Part shown: positions 43,937-53,932 of the stretch, in pieces | Layout of the letters: every line of letters begins with the position of its first letter | How positions within the stretch are numbered: position 1 is the stretch's first letter | Source: Trichomonas vaginalis G3 | Lineage: Eukaryota; Parabasalia; Trichomonadida; Trichomonadidae | Direction: 5' to 3' | DNA: 64,000 nucleotides | Assembly: GCF_026262505.1 (NCBI RefSeq) | Contig: NC_067207.1 | Location: forward strand, 22,722,082 to 22,786,081 | Notes under the pieces: generated by a model | What the model saw: the letters and a program-made list of their open reading frames with translations, nothing else | What the model was told of the DNA's origin: nothing | The model's database searches: none | Position numbers and translations under genes: made by a program

Positions 43937-45055
43937 TCAGACAAACAATTCAGTAATAGAGTCAGGAATCTCAAATTTAGATACACCAAGGAATGGGGGA
44001 GTGCTATATTTCAAACGAATGAACTTGGATTCTTCGCGGTCGGGCATTGTTAAAATTTCATATGCATCCTTGATGTGTTCAGATAAATTTTCAAGTGAAT
44101 AACCAGTATATCCTTCTAATTTTTCATTCCACGGTACCTCTCCATAATAGACACGTGTAATAACAATTGAGGTTGAAGCAACTGCTGATGGCCTTACATC
44201 AATAAAGTTAGAACATGTCATGCAAACTTCCATGACATATCTAGCAAAAAGCATGGACTCTTGAGTCTGGCCACTGATTCTGAGTAGAATTCCCAAAAAG
44301 AAATACGGTGTTGGGAAAGCGAAGTCAAAGTCCACAATATTTGCAAGTTGCATCTCTTTCTTACGAAGTTCATCCTTCGTGAAAGCATTTTTGGCACAAT
44401 TAACTGCAATTTCCACTTGAATCGGAATAATGTCTTCCATCTTTGAAGCGATCAAAAGAGCAGCACATCCAAAAACTTGCATGTTCTCGGAGTTTATATC
44501 TGTAAGATTGAGAGCTCTATCAAATAGGCCGATCGCGCGATATAGCGTTCTCGTATTTAATTGAGCTTTATAATGAATTCTATCTATCCAATCTATTAGA
44601 ATACCGCGTTGCTTTGGAGTCAATTCTGACTTAACAAGACAATTTGGAAATCTGAGTTCTCTTTCCCTCATTGTTCTGTATATTATATGTTCATAGTCTG
44701 TAACATCTTGAGAATCTTCTGGATCACCTATTGGTATCTCTATATGAACAAATTTTCCTTTGTTTATTTGAGAATCATCATTTTCCTCAGAATATGAATT
44801 TTTTCTATTACCATCAGATAATACCATGTCAATTTCATCAGGAACTTCTTCCTGATCATCAAATATCTCCGGTGGGATTGATGATCTGAGCTTTTCGTGC
44901 TGATTACCATTATTTATTCTTGAAAAAGGGCGTGGACGTCCTTTATTATGACTATTTGTTTCAGCAATCTTTGGTTGATCACTTCCTTTATGGATCTTGA
45001 AGAAGAAAGATTTCATCCACGAAGAAATAATTAAACGGATGCAAAAAGCATTCAT
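43937..45055 (-). CDS. Cyclin (A/B-like)
   Basis: A 372-residue protein. Residues ~125-245 form the cyclin box: PKQRGILIDWIDRIHYK corresponds to the MRAIL-W-x-x-E/x-H region, followed by LNTRTLYRAIGLFDRAL and FGCAALLIASKMEDIIP. Residues ~250-340 match the C-terminal cyclin fold (FDFAFPTPYFFLGILL, MEVCMTCSNFIDVRPSAVAS). The N-terminal ~120 residues are low complexity and could hold degradation signals, but I see no clear RxxL-N destruction box. It should activate a cyclin-dependent kinase. Near the usual start a second Met (MKSFFFK) is possible. Confidence 0.8.
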   Translation of the reverse strand: MNAFCIRLIISSWMKSFFFKIHKGSDQPKIAETNSHNKGRPRPFSRINNGNQHEKLRSSIPPEIFDDQEEVPDEIDMVLSDGNRKNSYSEENDDSQINKGKFVHIEIPIGDPEDSQDVTDYEHIIYRTMRERELRFPNCLVKSELTPKQRGILIDWIDRIHYKAQLNTRTLYRAIGLFDRALNLTDINSENMQVFGCAALLIASKMEDIIPIQVEIAVNCAKNAFTKDELRKKEMQLANIVDFDFAFPTPYFFLGILLRISGQTQESMLFARYVMEVCMTCSNFIDVRPSAVASTSIVITRVYYGEVPWNEKLEGYTGYSLENLSEHIKDAYEILTMPDREESKFIRLKYSTPPFLGVSKFEIPDSITELFV

Positions 45056-45668
45056 TTAGAATTTATTCCGTGTAAATATCACAATAAAATTCAATTTTGA
45101 TATCAAACAATTTTTTGTTATAAGAAGACCTTGTTATCAATATCAAATCAATTTATACAAATTCGATATTTTGGAAGATTATTGCAATCATCAATTGTTT
45201 TCTTACAAATGTGGCGTTGAATCATACTTTAGCTAGGGCAGGTTAACAGGCTATTGTGCAAAATTCTGATCGCCATCAGATTTTTCCAAATTTATCCATA
45301 ACCCTTAAAACATCCTTTCAATAAAGGAAAAAATTACTTAGAATTTGGTTTATCTGATATCAGCTTTTCGCAGCTCATTCAATAAATTTGTTGAAACTTC
45401 ATTTATATTGGAAACATAAGAAGCAATGCATTATTGAAAATACACATTTTCCGCACAACTTATGCATAAGTTGATAGAATTCGATCCATTCGATTGAAAG
45501 AAATCACAAACTGAATCTTTTTTATTTGCGAAAATTAGATATTCTCCATTAATAATTAATCACCATCAGAGTGTTAATTAAATGATTTGATCATTTAAAT
45601 AAAACATGATTTATTCAGATGTCAAGATGATATAGGAACGATAAAAGCAGTTTTGCCATTCCGGTTAA
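45056..45668. other. AT-rich divergent intergenic region
   Basis: About 610 bases between divergent genes. No structured feature is seen. Confidence 0.5.
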
Positions 45669-46304
45669 ATGTTCCTTAACCTCATTCTTCCTGGCGCTAA
45701 AACATGGAAACCATATTGGGTTGAAATCCACGATAATTTCCTCGATATTTCTGTCGAGTATGGCAAAGAAGCTTTCACTTCTTACCATATTGGCGTATTA
45801 AAAGTCCGCCCTTCAAAGGACTTCCCTGACCGCCCAGATGTACTTGAATTTTACGATGGTGATGGTCTTACACAAGTTCATTTCTACGTATTTACATACG
45901 ATCCATTTGATATCCTCGAATTCTTCAAAGGAATTTGCGCTTCTTACAAGAACTGGCGCGAAACAATTCAGCGCGAAAATCAACCACAGCAGTTTACATG
46001 CGAAGTTAAGCCACCGGGCTTTTTCAGTGCAAATGTTGATTGGAAAGTTTCACAAGACAGAATCTCTATAGTAAAGAGTGGCCGCGAAGAATCATCTATC
46101 TTTCTTAAAGATTTACAATCAATAACTCCATCAGCGAGCTCATCAAAGCCAAATGCATTCAAATTCTCTCTTAAGAACGGTGGTGATAAGGATGAACATC
46201 GCTGCCTTACTCTTGATAATATGAAGCGTTTACTTGATGCTATTTATACAAATACGTTCATTATCAAATCTGCCTCCGAAGGCGCTGCTGCTCCAAGTGA
46301 GTAA
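45669..46304 (+). CDS. Small protein with one or two PH-like folds
   Basis: A 211-residue protein. The first ~95 residues (KPYWVEIHDNFLDISVEYGK ... VLEFYDGDGLTQVHFYVFTYDPFDILEFFKGI) have the strand order and terminal Trp/Phe helix of a PH-like domain. Residues ~110-205 repeat a similar pattern (DWKVSQDRISIVKSGREESS ... LDNMKRLLDAIYTNTFI). No signal peptide or membrane segment is seen. A lipid- or protein-binding adaptor is plausible; the family is not recognised. The first ATG follows CCGGTTAA. Confidence 0.55.
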   Translation: MFLNLILPGAKTWKPYWVEIHDNFLDISVEYGKEAFTSYHIGVLKVRPSKDFPDRPDVLEFYDGDGLTQVHFYVFTYDPFDILEFFKGICASYKNWRETIQRENQPQQFTCEVKPPGFFSANVDWKVSQDRISIVKSGREESSIFLKDLQSITPSASSSKPNAFKFSLKNGGDKDEHRCLTLDNMKRLLDAIYTNTFIIKSASEGAAAPSE

Positions 46305-47004
46305 ATTTATATTTGATATCCGCGCTAGTATTGCATGGTATTAATTAACAAGTTTTATTTCGAATATTAAACAGAAAAAAAAGTTTAATTTAGTTAATAT
46401 TTAATAACTTTATATCCGACCTTTATTCTTAAAAATATTTAAATCTAAGTCATAATATTTGAATTTAATCTTACTTTAGGAACCGATTTTTATATTTCAT
46501 TTTTCGATTTGAAGATTATGAATTTTTCATACGGAATATTTTCCATGTTTCATGTGAGAATTGCAGATATTTAATTAGATTTATTTGTTTTGCTTATATC
46601 GGAAAGGCATAATTATATTTTCAAAATTCTATGATAGAACATGATAAGCAATATTCTTTTTCATGCACATAGTGCTTAGCAGACAAATAGCATCTCTCAA
46701 AAGTACTCATAAATTTGCAATTAGAATTGATAAAGGTTTCACATGAAGATTCTTTTTAATTCAATCAATAGGGATGAAAAATCAGATTTATCGGAATTGG
46801 AATTTACTATAAATGCTACAATAAGTCTTAGAATTAGAAAGAATATTGAATTACTTTCTTCTTAATTATGGGATGACTGTCTGTTGCACTTCCAAAGATA
46901 GAAGCCATTTGAGTTCTGATAGATTAAAAGATGATTTCTTGATGAAATGAATGATTAGTGAAGAAATCTTTTGAGGTGTCACTTTTCTCAATAAATACGT
47001 TTCG
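46305..47004. other. AT-rich intergenic region
   Basis: About 700 bases with no gene. A minus-strand open frame at 46866-47288 is a shadow of the next gene. Confidence 0.5.
46975..46986 (+). promoter_or_regulatory. GGTGTCACTTTT motif upstream of start
   Basis: The reverse form of the recurrent GTGACA hexamer lies 18 bases before the ATG at 47005 and is followed by CTCAATAAAT. Confidence 0.4.
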
Positions 47005-47961
47005 ATGGTAAGTGAGCATATCTTGCTTGCCTTGCTAAAACCATCTGAGCAACGCACAAATGCAGAAATAGAACTTATTGCAAACTTTTGCAGGCTTTTT
47101 ACTGTTTTTAATGATATACCGGAGCATCTATTTAATGCATTTTGTAGAATTATAGAAATAGAAGAGTACGAAAGTGGGGCAGTTGTATACAATGAAGGTG
47201 ATATAGGATCAGATTGGTTTATTATTATAGAAGGTACTGTTAATGTTGTTTCAAATGCAAGTTCAACTAATCCAGTAAGTGCCGTCATGAAAATTGGTGA
47301 TCAATTCGGTAGAAATGCACTTGAGCAAGATGTTATTAGAGCAGAAACAATCACTTGCACGAGCCATGTTTATTTATTACGAGTTAATCGAAGACCATAC
47401 CAAGAGATTACAAATTCCGCTTCATCAGGCCTTGATGGAGAAGGTCAGGCATTTGCCAATGAGTTTTTATGCCAACTTAATGCAATTCAAGGAATGAATA
47501 TTGCAACTTCAATTTGCAGAAGAGTTTTCCCATCAAATACAGTAATTATGAAACAGAATGAAGAAACTGAAGGAATATTCTATATCTTAAAAGGATCTGC
47601 AGCCGTTGTTCGTGAAGTTGAGTTCAAAGAAAACAAAGTTCCCGTTACCAGACTAATTGAAATTGATGAACTCGTTACTGGTGCTATATTTGGAGTAAGA
47701 TCGTTATGCCTAGGAACACCAGAAAACGTTTCTGTTATAGCTAAGTGCGAATTAACAACTTTATTCCTTTCCAGATCAGATTTCTTCAGAAAAGTAGATA
47801 CACAGAAGCAGAAACAATGCTTACCGGCTGATTATCCTGACGATGCAACCATTAGAAAGTTATTTAGAAAGCAAATGAAGTGGGAACAATATAAGAAGAA
47901 AGTTGTTAGAGAAGTTTTACAACATAAGAAAGCAAAGAAAGAACTCAGACTCCAGTATTAA
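47005..47961 (+). CDS. Tandem cyclic-nucleotide-binding-domain protein
   Basis: A 318-residue protein with two cNMP-binding folds. The first, ~50-140, reads ESGAVVYNEGDIGSDWFIII then GDQFGRNAL and IRAETITC. The second, ~170-270, reads FPSNTVIMKQNEETEGIFYI then GAIFGVRSLCLG. The phosphate-binding cassette of the first domain lacks the usual Glu (FGR rather than FGE) but keeps an Arg-Ala. The second is more degenerate, so nucleotide binding is uncertain. No kinase or channel domain is attached. The C-terminal ~45 residues are very basic (RKQMKWEQYKKKVVREVL). It resembles a regulatory-subunit-like or adaptor protein. The start follows GGTGTCACTTTT. Confidence 0.75.
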   Translation: MVSEHILLALLKPSEQRTNAEIELIANFCRLFTVFNDIPEHLFNAFCRIIEIEEYESGAVVYNEGDIGSDWFIIIEGTVNVVSNASSTNPVSAVMKIGDQFGRNALEQDVIRAETITCTSHVYLLRVNRRPYQEITNSASSGLDGEGQAFANEFLCQLNAIQGMNIATSICRRVFPSNTVIMKQNEETEGIFYILKGSAAVVREVEFKENKVPVTRLIEIDELVTGAIFGVRSLCLGTPENVSVIAKCELTTLFLSRSDFFRKVDTQKQKQCLPADYPDDATIRKLFRKQMKWEQYKKKVVREVLQHKKAKKELRLQY

Positions 47962-48477
47962 CACACATTATTTTTATCTTTTATTATGTTTGATATTATT
48001 TATGTTATTGATCATTTAAACTTATTTTTTTAATATACCAGTCACCTCAATCTTTTAAACTCTTTAACATTAATGAATATAGAAAAGATATATTTTAAAA
48101 ATTTTATAATGATCCATGAACCATAATTAGGAATTGCTTAATAAAAGCCTTATAGTTCATACATTTTCACGGTATATTTCCCAATTTTAGATTAAGAGTT
48201 GAAGTCGACTTTGTCAGCTCGTGAGTTTATTGTTGGATCGTTAATTTTTTTTTAATTTTGAGTTAATTTTTTTCCTTTTTCCCCAACAATGACACATCGA
48301 ACTATCATATTGATTAATCACTCAAAAACCTCTCCTTTGTATTCAATTAGTTTACATCATTTCAAAAATTAGATTCATAAGTTTTGATTATTATAATGAA
48401 AATGTGTTTCTCAATTCAATATTTGCATCTTTGCAAATTCAATAATTTTCAATGGCTTTTACAAATCAATTTTTTTA
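47962..48477. other. AT-rich intergenic region
   Basis: About 515 bases. CACTCAAAAACCTCT at 48319-48333 recurs at 51750-51764 before the truncated GP63 copy, marking a shared 5' flank. Confidence 0.5.
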
Positions 48478-50499
48478 ATGTTATTACTTCTTTTTGCTGC
48501 AGTATCGTGCCAAGTTTTTACTTGTATGCATGATATCCACATGAACAGTGAACTTCGTAAGAGCGAACCAGAGTCGCTTCGCAATCTTCACGATATAACA
48601 GCTGCTCTTAATCCAGATGGAACCAATCCAACAAATTCAACTAATGATACTCTCCCAGCACACAATCATCTTAGAATTCACTTCAATATGGATTCGATTA
48701 ATGATACATCAAAAGATAACCAACAATGCACTGCTGAAGGACATCCACAAACTAAATGTCAGAAAACCGATGTTTTGAACCAAGCCAAGCGCGATATCAT
48801 TTATTCTACATTCACGTACGTTGAACGGTATTTGAGTGAAAATATTAATGTTACAGATTGGGCAAGGAGTAATGACAAACCATGCGATCTCGAAATCGAA
48901 GTCTATGCTCGAGGTGGCAGTTTCGGTGCTAAATCCAGCGGTCTTGCCTTTGCAAGTTCATCTCACTATCATCAACAATCACAAAGACCTATCTCTGGCA
49001 CTATCACAGTTAACCCATCAAAGTTACCTTCTGAACCACAAACAATTGAATCCGGTGATCGCCAGTTCATTATGACCGTCATTCATGAACTGAACCATAT
49101 TCTCTCATTCAGTTCATCATTGTTCGGCAAATGGCATCCAAATGGTCGAAATCAAACAGAAAACAAGAAAGTTCTCCACTACACCAATGATAACGGTGTC
49201 GAGATCAGCGAAAGCGACTACACATCATACAATAGCACATTAGTTCCACACAAGTACGTCAGATCCTATCGCCTTACTAAATGGGTCAATGATAGATTCC
49301 ATGTTTTAAATCACGCACTCATTGGACTTGGTCTTGAAATTGAAGACTCCGGTGGTTCCGGTACAGCTGGTTCCCATCCAAACGAAAAGCTTTTCTTCAC
49401 AGATCTCATGCAAGGTAGAACATACGGTCCAGGCTGGCTTTCACCAATCTTCTACAACACATTGTTAGATACCGGATGGTATGTTCCATCCCCAAACCTC
49501 ATCGAAGACCTCATTTACTTAGATGACAAATTCAATACAAAGATCTCAGTAAACGAGTCAATTCTTTTGAAACCACCACAGCGTTCTATTCCTCTTCCAT
49601 ACCAATGCCAATCAACCTCTCTCCAGGCTTGCTTCTACGATTACACATGGACAGGCACATGCTCACTTGTTCCATGGAACGATCCAGAAAAAGTTGAACC
49701 GGAAGACAGGAATAAAAAAGACTGGTACAATCCAAACGAACAATCACTTGTCGGCCAGGATAACATGCTTGATTACGCAAACTTAGTTCTTCCATGGTAT
49801 TCATGCAGATCAACAGGTGACAATGGTTTGAAGCGTATGGTTGAGTTCGAACCAGACTACAACTACTCCAAGTATGGTGAAGCATTCTTACCGAACTCAA
49901 CATGCGCAATGTCCACACTTCAACAAGGTTTCACAGGCAGCTTGCTTTCAACATCAAGATGCTACGAAGCATGGTGTGGTACAGATAACAGAGTCAGATT
50001 GATTGTCAACGGTGAAGAGTACTACTGCAAGAAAGATGGTCAACAAGCCAAGTTCTCTGGTTTCGCAGGCTCCATTACATGCCCACCTGCCGCTCAAGTC
50101 TGCGCAAACAGAAAATTAAAAGAGATATTTGGTGTTACATCTCTCTTCCCAGATCGTGGACCAATCGATGGACAGAACTTAGTCGCCATCGTTGGTAACA
50201 ATTATAATAATTACCAAAATGTCACAATTACACTCGGTACAGTTCCTTGCGAAATCAAGGTTTACAAGGATAACTACATCCTTTGCAAGCTTCAAAAGCC
50301 AGATGATACTACACAGAAGTTAATCAGAGAGAAGTCTAATATATTGAAGCAGACACTTGACACAAACACTGAAAAGAATGAGTACAGAATGTTCAAGGCA
50401 TTCTACGTTGTAAAGTCTACAAATAACAGAACTAACACTACTTATCCAGATTCATACTACTTCACAAAGAGGAAGTATGACACAGGAATGAAGGACTAA
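48478..50499 (+). CDS. Leishmanolysin (GP63)-like metalloprotease, M8 family
   Basis: A 673-residue protein. The signal peptide is MLLLLFAAVSCQV. HELNH at ~203-207 is the zinc-binding and catalytic HExxH, a third His ligand candidate is in GSHPNEK at ~300, and the Met of DLMQG at ~311 fits the met-turn of metzincins. The Cys-rich C-terminal part (~365-560) matches leishmanolysins. Residues ~575-640 (FPDRGPIDGQNLVAIVGNN ... VPCEIKVYKDNYILCKL) resemble an IPT/TIG-like fold. Unlike many trichomonad GP63 proteins there is no C-terminal membrane segment, so it is probably secreted. The gene lies near a truncated copy at 51915. The frame is intact. Confidence 0.9.
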   Translation: MLLLLFAAVSCQVFTCMHDIHMNSELRKSEPESLRNLHDITAALNPDGTNPTNSTNDTLPAHNHLRIHFNMDSINDTSKDNQQCTAEGHPQTKCQKTDVLNQAKRDIIYSTFTYVERYLSENINVTDWARSNDKPCDLEIEVYARGGSFGAKSSGLAFASSSHYHQQSQRPISGTITVNPSKLPSEPQTIESGDRQFIMTVIHELNHILSFSSSLFGKWHPNGRNQTENKKVLHYTNDNGVEISESDYTSYNSTLVPHKYVRSYRLTKWVNDRFHVLNHALIGLGLEIEDSGGSGTAGSHPNEKLFFTDLMQGRTYGPGWLSPIFYNTLLDTGWYVPSPNLIEDLIYLDDKFNTKISVNESILLKPPQRSIPLPYQCQSTSLQACFYDYTWTGTCSLVPWNDPEKVEPEDRNKKDWYNPNEQSLVGQDNMLDYANLVLPWYSCRSTGDNGLKRMVEFEPDYNYSKYGEAFLPNSTCAMSTLQQGFTGSLLSTSRCYEAWCGTDNRVRLIVNGEEYYCKKDGQQAKFSGFAGSITCPPAAQVCANRKLKEIFGVTSLFPDRGPIDGQNLVAIVGNNYNNYQNVTITLGTVPCEIKVYKDNYILCKLQKPDDTTQKLIREKSNILKQTLDTNTEKNEYRMFKAFYVVKSTNNRTNTTYPDSYYFTKRKYDTGMKD

Positions 50500-51914
50500 A
50501 AGAGTTCAATCTTTTTCAATATTGAAAAAGTTGAATATAATTTTTTTTTCTCTAATTATTTAGTATTATATATTGATCTATGCCTTTATTTGGGTGTTTA
50601 ATGCTTTATTTATTAAGTGCACGAATTGTATTCATCATGAAAAATTAAAGGTAACTAAACTACTTTCGCCGATCCGATTTGCTCCATATTTAAAATATAG
50701 CTTGCATATGTAGAAGAAAAGCTAATTTTGAAGTACGCCCGAAATCCACCAACAGGATTTCGAGCTACTAAAAAGGTACTTTTAAATGTGATTTTTTTTA
50801 TAAAAAATTAAATTTATTTTAAGATCAGACTAAAAACTAATTTTATGGAAAATCTATATCGACAAATTTATTACTTATTGGGTATATAGATTTTTTGATT
50901 ATGGCGATTATGTCTGATATGCTTCCAATAAGCCAAAACACATTTCATACTGATTTCTATAAAAGGTATCTTTATTATAGAAGTGTAAGCTATATCTGTT
51001 TGTTTTTTTATTATAACAAATTCAAAATTCTCTTATAAGGATTAGATGAAATCTGTATTACTAAATCATTAGCTAAATGAAGGTTCAAATAGAAAGTAAA
51101 TATCAATTTATATGATACTGAAACCAAATAGTTCTTTTAATAAAAGATAACACGCTGAAAATTATTGAGTATTTGCAAATCTCAAAAATCTATTGGTGAA
51201 TTTGGCTCAACTTTTAAAATTATAACATCCATATCAAATCATAAAAGCAGACAAAAATTAAAGCCAAACCTATCGGCCAATTTTTTTTGATATTTTGATT
51301 TTTGAGGTATACTTTTAAAAGTGGATTTAAAGCACTTATGAAAAAAACATTAACTTCTGTCGTTATGATTATTGATTTAGACAATAATGATTTTAATCTT
51401 TGATTATCAAAACACTAAAGTCATCTTTTTAACATTTGCTTGGTAGCATTAACTCAAGTCTAAAGTACTATTTTATGTGGCACTCTTAGAATTTTTGTAT
51501 TCATTGTACACGCTGAAATAGTACCATTAAAGTTATGGCGGACTTTCAAAAAATAGTTTGGTCACCTTTGAAAAATTTGAAATGTTAAATTCATTTTCCT
51601 ATCTCTTGATCAAAGATAGTAAGTGAATATAAATAAAATTTATAAATAATATAAATTTGACTTTTTTTTTTGAAATAAATAACAAATAAAAAATCTTTGT
51701 ATTGTTTTTATTCCTTATTTTAGCAAAAAGTATAATTAATATTTTTAGACACTCAAAAACCTCTGATGCGCTTTCAATTTTCTGACGACTACACAAAAAT
51801 CTAATCAATTATTTTTAATAATGAATAATTATCAAAGGATATTAAAACATAAGCATTTTTATTAAAGGCCATAATTCAATTATATTGAAATGCAACTCAA
51901 TTCAAATTTATCAT
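50500..51914. other. AT-rich intergenic region
   Basis: About 1.4 kb between the intact and truncated GP63 genes. No gene is visible. The final ~170 bases resemble the 5' flank of the intact gene. Confidence 0.5.
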
Positions 51915-52097
51915 ATGTTCTTACACCTTTTTGCTTCAGCAGTTAACTCACAAGTATTCACATGTATGCATGATATTTACACGAATCAGCAACTTCGTTC
52001 AAGTGAACCAGAATCATTGCGAAATCTTCGGGATGAATCAACTTCAACTCCAGAATCAAATCCAAATGAAAATCAATTTAAGGATGGGCACTCATAG
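51915..52097 (+). pseudogene. Truncated GP63-like gene, N-terminus only
   Basis: From the ATG MFLHLFASAVNS the frame encodes a signal peptide and QVFTCMHDIYTNQQLRSSEP ESLRNLRDE, matching the first ~40 residues of the protease at 48478 (QVFTCMHDIHMNSELRKSEP). It then diverges and stops at TAG 52095. The protease domain is absent downstream, so this is a fragment left by partial duplication or deletion. Confidence 0.75.
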
Positions 52098-52519
52098 GCT
52101 CCTGACAGCATAAAAATGTTATTATCTCACAATATAAAAGGAATCATAGGAATCTACAACTATATCTATATTGTTGGAAGACTTCTTAATGTATCATGCA
52201 TATAAGTTATATCAATAACTCCATTATGTTATATGATTGTAATCATATTTTCGTTTCATGTTCAAAAACATTAAAATCATACTAACTATATGAGTATTAT
52301 ATTTAGGAAGCTGATATATAGATATGATAAAATGCTAGGTTTTGTGATTAAGAATATATACTTATCTTTTAGAAAATAATACTTTTATAAAAAATTATAT
52401 CTTATATAATCTAAAAATTTTGGACAATTAAAAAACATTAATTAAAAATAGAAGGTGAAAGTGTTTATTCAAAGAAGGTGCAAGATTATGATGTTTTGAG
52501 GGTGAAATAAATTTAATAA
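52098..52519. other. AT-rich intergenic region
   Basis: About 420 bases; no gene is seen. Confidence 0.4.
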
Positions 52520-52711
52520 TTATTTATGTGATTTAAGAGTAATACGATCATCGGTAGCTTGAAGACCTCTCTTTATAACTCTTAATGCCGCAAACTTTTT
52601 TTGAACTTGCTTTGAATTTTTGAATGCTTTGATTAAATCTTTTGTTGTATCATACATTCTGAAATATCTGTTCATCATTTCTGGCATTGTTGGTAAATTT
52701 AACCTGTATCT
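52520..52711 (-). pseudogene. 3' end of an unidentified gene, cut at the element boundary
   Basis: On the minus strand the frame LRYRLNLPTMPEMMNRYFRM YDTTKDLIKAF continues to LKSHK and a TAA at 52520. It remains open towards the T/A tract at 52713-52737, beyond which the Maverick-like sequence begins. The first ATG inside gives 55 residues. The basic, helical C-terminal segment looks coding but is not recognised. It is most simply the tail of a host gene interrupted by insertion of the element; a separate 55-residue gene is possible. Confidence 0.45.
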
Positions 52712-52780
52712 TAAAAAAAAAAAAAAAAAAAAAAAAAGGTAGTGGGGCTTCCAGGCACTTCGTGCCTTCTAGCCCTGAGG

Positions 52781-52955
52781 ATGTTTTGTCAAGACTTCTT
52801 CGTAAATGTTTTGTCAAGACTTCTTCGTAAATGTTTTGTCAAGATTTCATCGTAAATGTTTTGTCAAGACTTCTTCGTAAATGTTTTGTCAAGACTTCTT
52901 CGTAAATGTTTTGTCAAGACTTCTTCGTAAATGTTTTGTCAAGACTTCTTCGTAA
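52781..52955 (+). repeat. Seven 25-bp tandem repeats near element edge
   Basis: The unit ATGTTTTGTCAAGACTTCTT plus CGTAA occurs seven times head to tail, with one variant (TTTCATCG). A partial copy lies at 53033-53058. The reverse complement (TTTACGAAGAAGTCTTGAC) recurs at 54121-54250 and 54339-54547. The methyltransferase gene is therefore flanked by inverted arrays. Confidence 0.9.
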
Positions 52956-53057
52956 AATCAGACAAAAATATATTTTAGGGTAGAAGGTTAGATATAACCT
53001 CTTTTCTAACCTCTTTTCTACCCTCTTGAATTTGTCAAGATTTCTTCGTAAATGTTT

Positions 53058-53079
53058 TGTCACTTTTCTGTCACTTTTC
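53058..53079 (+). promoter_or_regulatory. Double TGTCACTTTTC motif upstream of methyltransferase
   Basis: Two adjacent copies of TGTCACTTTT end 30 bases before the ATG at 53109. They match the motif seen before host genes (46975, 41683, 7125). Confidence 0.35.
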
Positions 53080-53108
53080 AGGAAAAAAACATTTTTATTG
53101 TATATAAA

Positions 53109-53927
53109 ATGAATTTTACAAAACCACCGTTACCCTTCTTTGGAAATAAGAGTAGATGTAAAGATATTCTATTGAGAGAACTTAAGAAACTACCGAATGG
53201 TCTAACATTTGTAGATTTGTTCGGTGGAAGTTTCTATATATCTCATTTGTGCCATACAATATTTCCTGACTCAAAGATTATATGCAATGACTTCGACAAC
53301 TATATGAACCGTCTCAAACATATACCAGACACAAACAAAATATTGAAAGAGTTAAAAGAAAAGATACCTATAGGTAAGATGGAACGTATACCATTAGATA
53401 ACAAAAATACTGTCAGAGAGGTTTTGAAAAAGGCAGAGTATATTGACTGGGATAGTATATCTGCTAGACTATTATATAGTGGTGCTATAAGAGTTCATGA
53501 CATTGAAACACTTATGTCAAAAGTTTTATATCTTAACTATACAAATGTTTTCAAAGAGAACATAGAAAAATATATTGAGGGTATAGAGTTTGTGAGATGT
53601 CATTGGACAGAGTTGTATGAAAAATATAAAGACAAGGAAAATGTTTTCTTTATAGTGGACCCGCCGTTCTTTAACACATGGGATTTTCAATACCAAGTAG
53701 ACTGGACTTTGAGAGACTCTTTAGAAACTTTAGACGTTTTACATAACCATCCATGCTTTTACTTTACATCCGATAAAAGTGGTTTGGAAAGTGTCATGAG
53801 ATGGTTAGAGGACATACATGACTATGAGTTTAGATATGACAAGATAGAATATGAGAGAGGTCCTATAAACCGGAAAAAGTGTCATAACAAAGAAATTTTA
53901 CTAGTAAGTAAATGTGGTTTGAAATAG
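53109..53927 (+). CDS. D12-class DNA N6-adenine methyltransferase
   Basis: About 272 residues from the ATG MNFTKPPLPF; the frame extends upstream without ATG support. PFFGNKSRCKDIL (~9-21) and FVDLFGGSF (~34-42) are the AdoMet-binding motifs, CNDFD (~59-63) follows, and VDPPF (~183-187) is the DPPY-type catalytic motif with Phe for Tyr, as in many Dam-like enzymes. It would methylate adenine in element or host DNA, for self-marking or regulation; no paired restriction enzyme is seen nearby. Its last ~49 bases are duplicated at 54548-54596. Inverted 25-base repeat arrays and hairpin repeats flank the gene. Confidence 0.85.
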   Translation: MNFTKPPLPFFGNKSRCKDILLRELKKLPNGLTFVDLFGGSFYISHLCHTIFPDSKIICNDFDNYMNRLKHIPDTNKILKELKEKIPIGKMERIPLDNKNTVREVLKKAEYIDWDSISARLLYSGAIRVHDIETLMSKVLYLNYTNVFKENIEKYIEGIEFVRCHWTELYEKYKDKENVFFIVDPPFFNTWDFQYQVDWTLRDSLETLDVLHNHPCFYFTSDKSGLESVMRWLEDIHDYEFRYDKIEYERGPINRKKCHNKEILLVSKCGLK

Positions 53928-53932
53928 GATTG

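Noticed and set aside
52781..52955. Direct 25-bp repeats as a CRISPR array
   Set aside because: The units are head to tail without spacers, and the context is eukaryotic.
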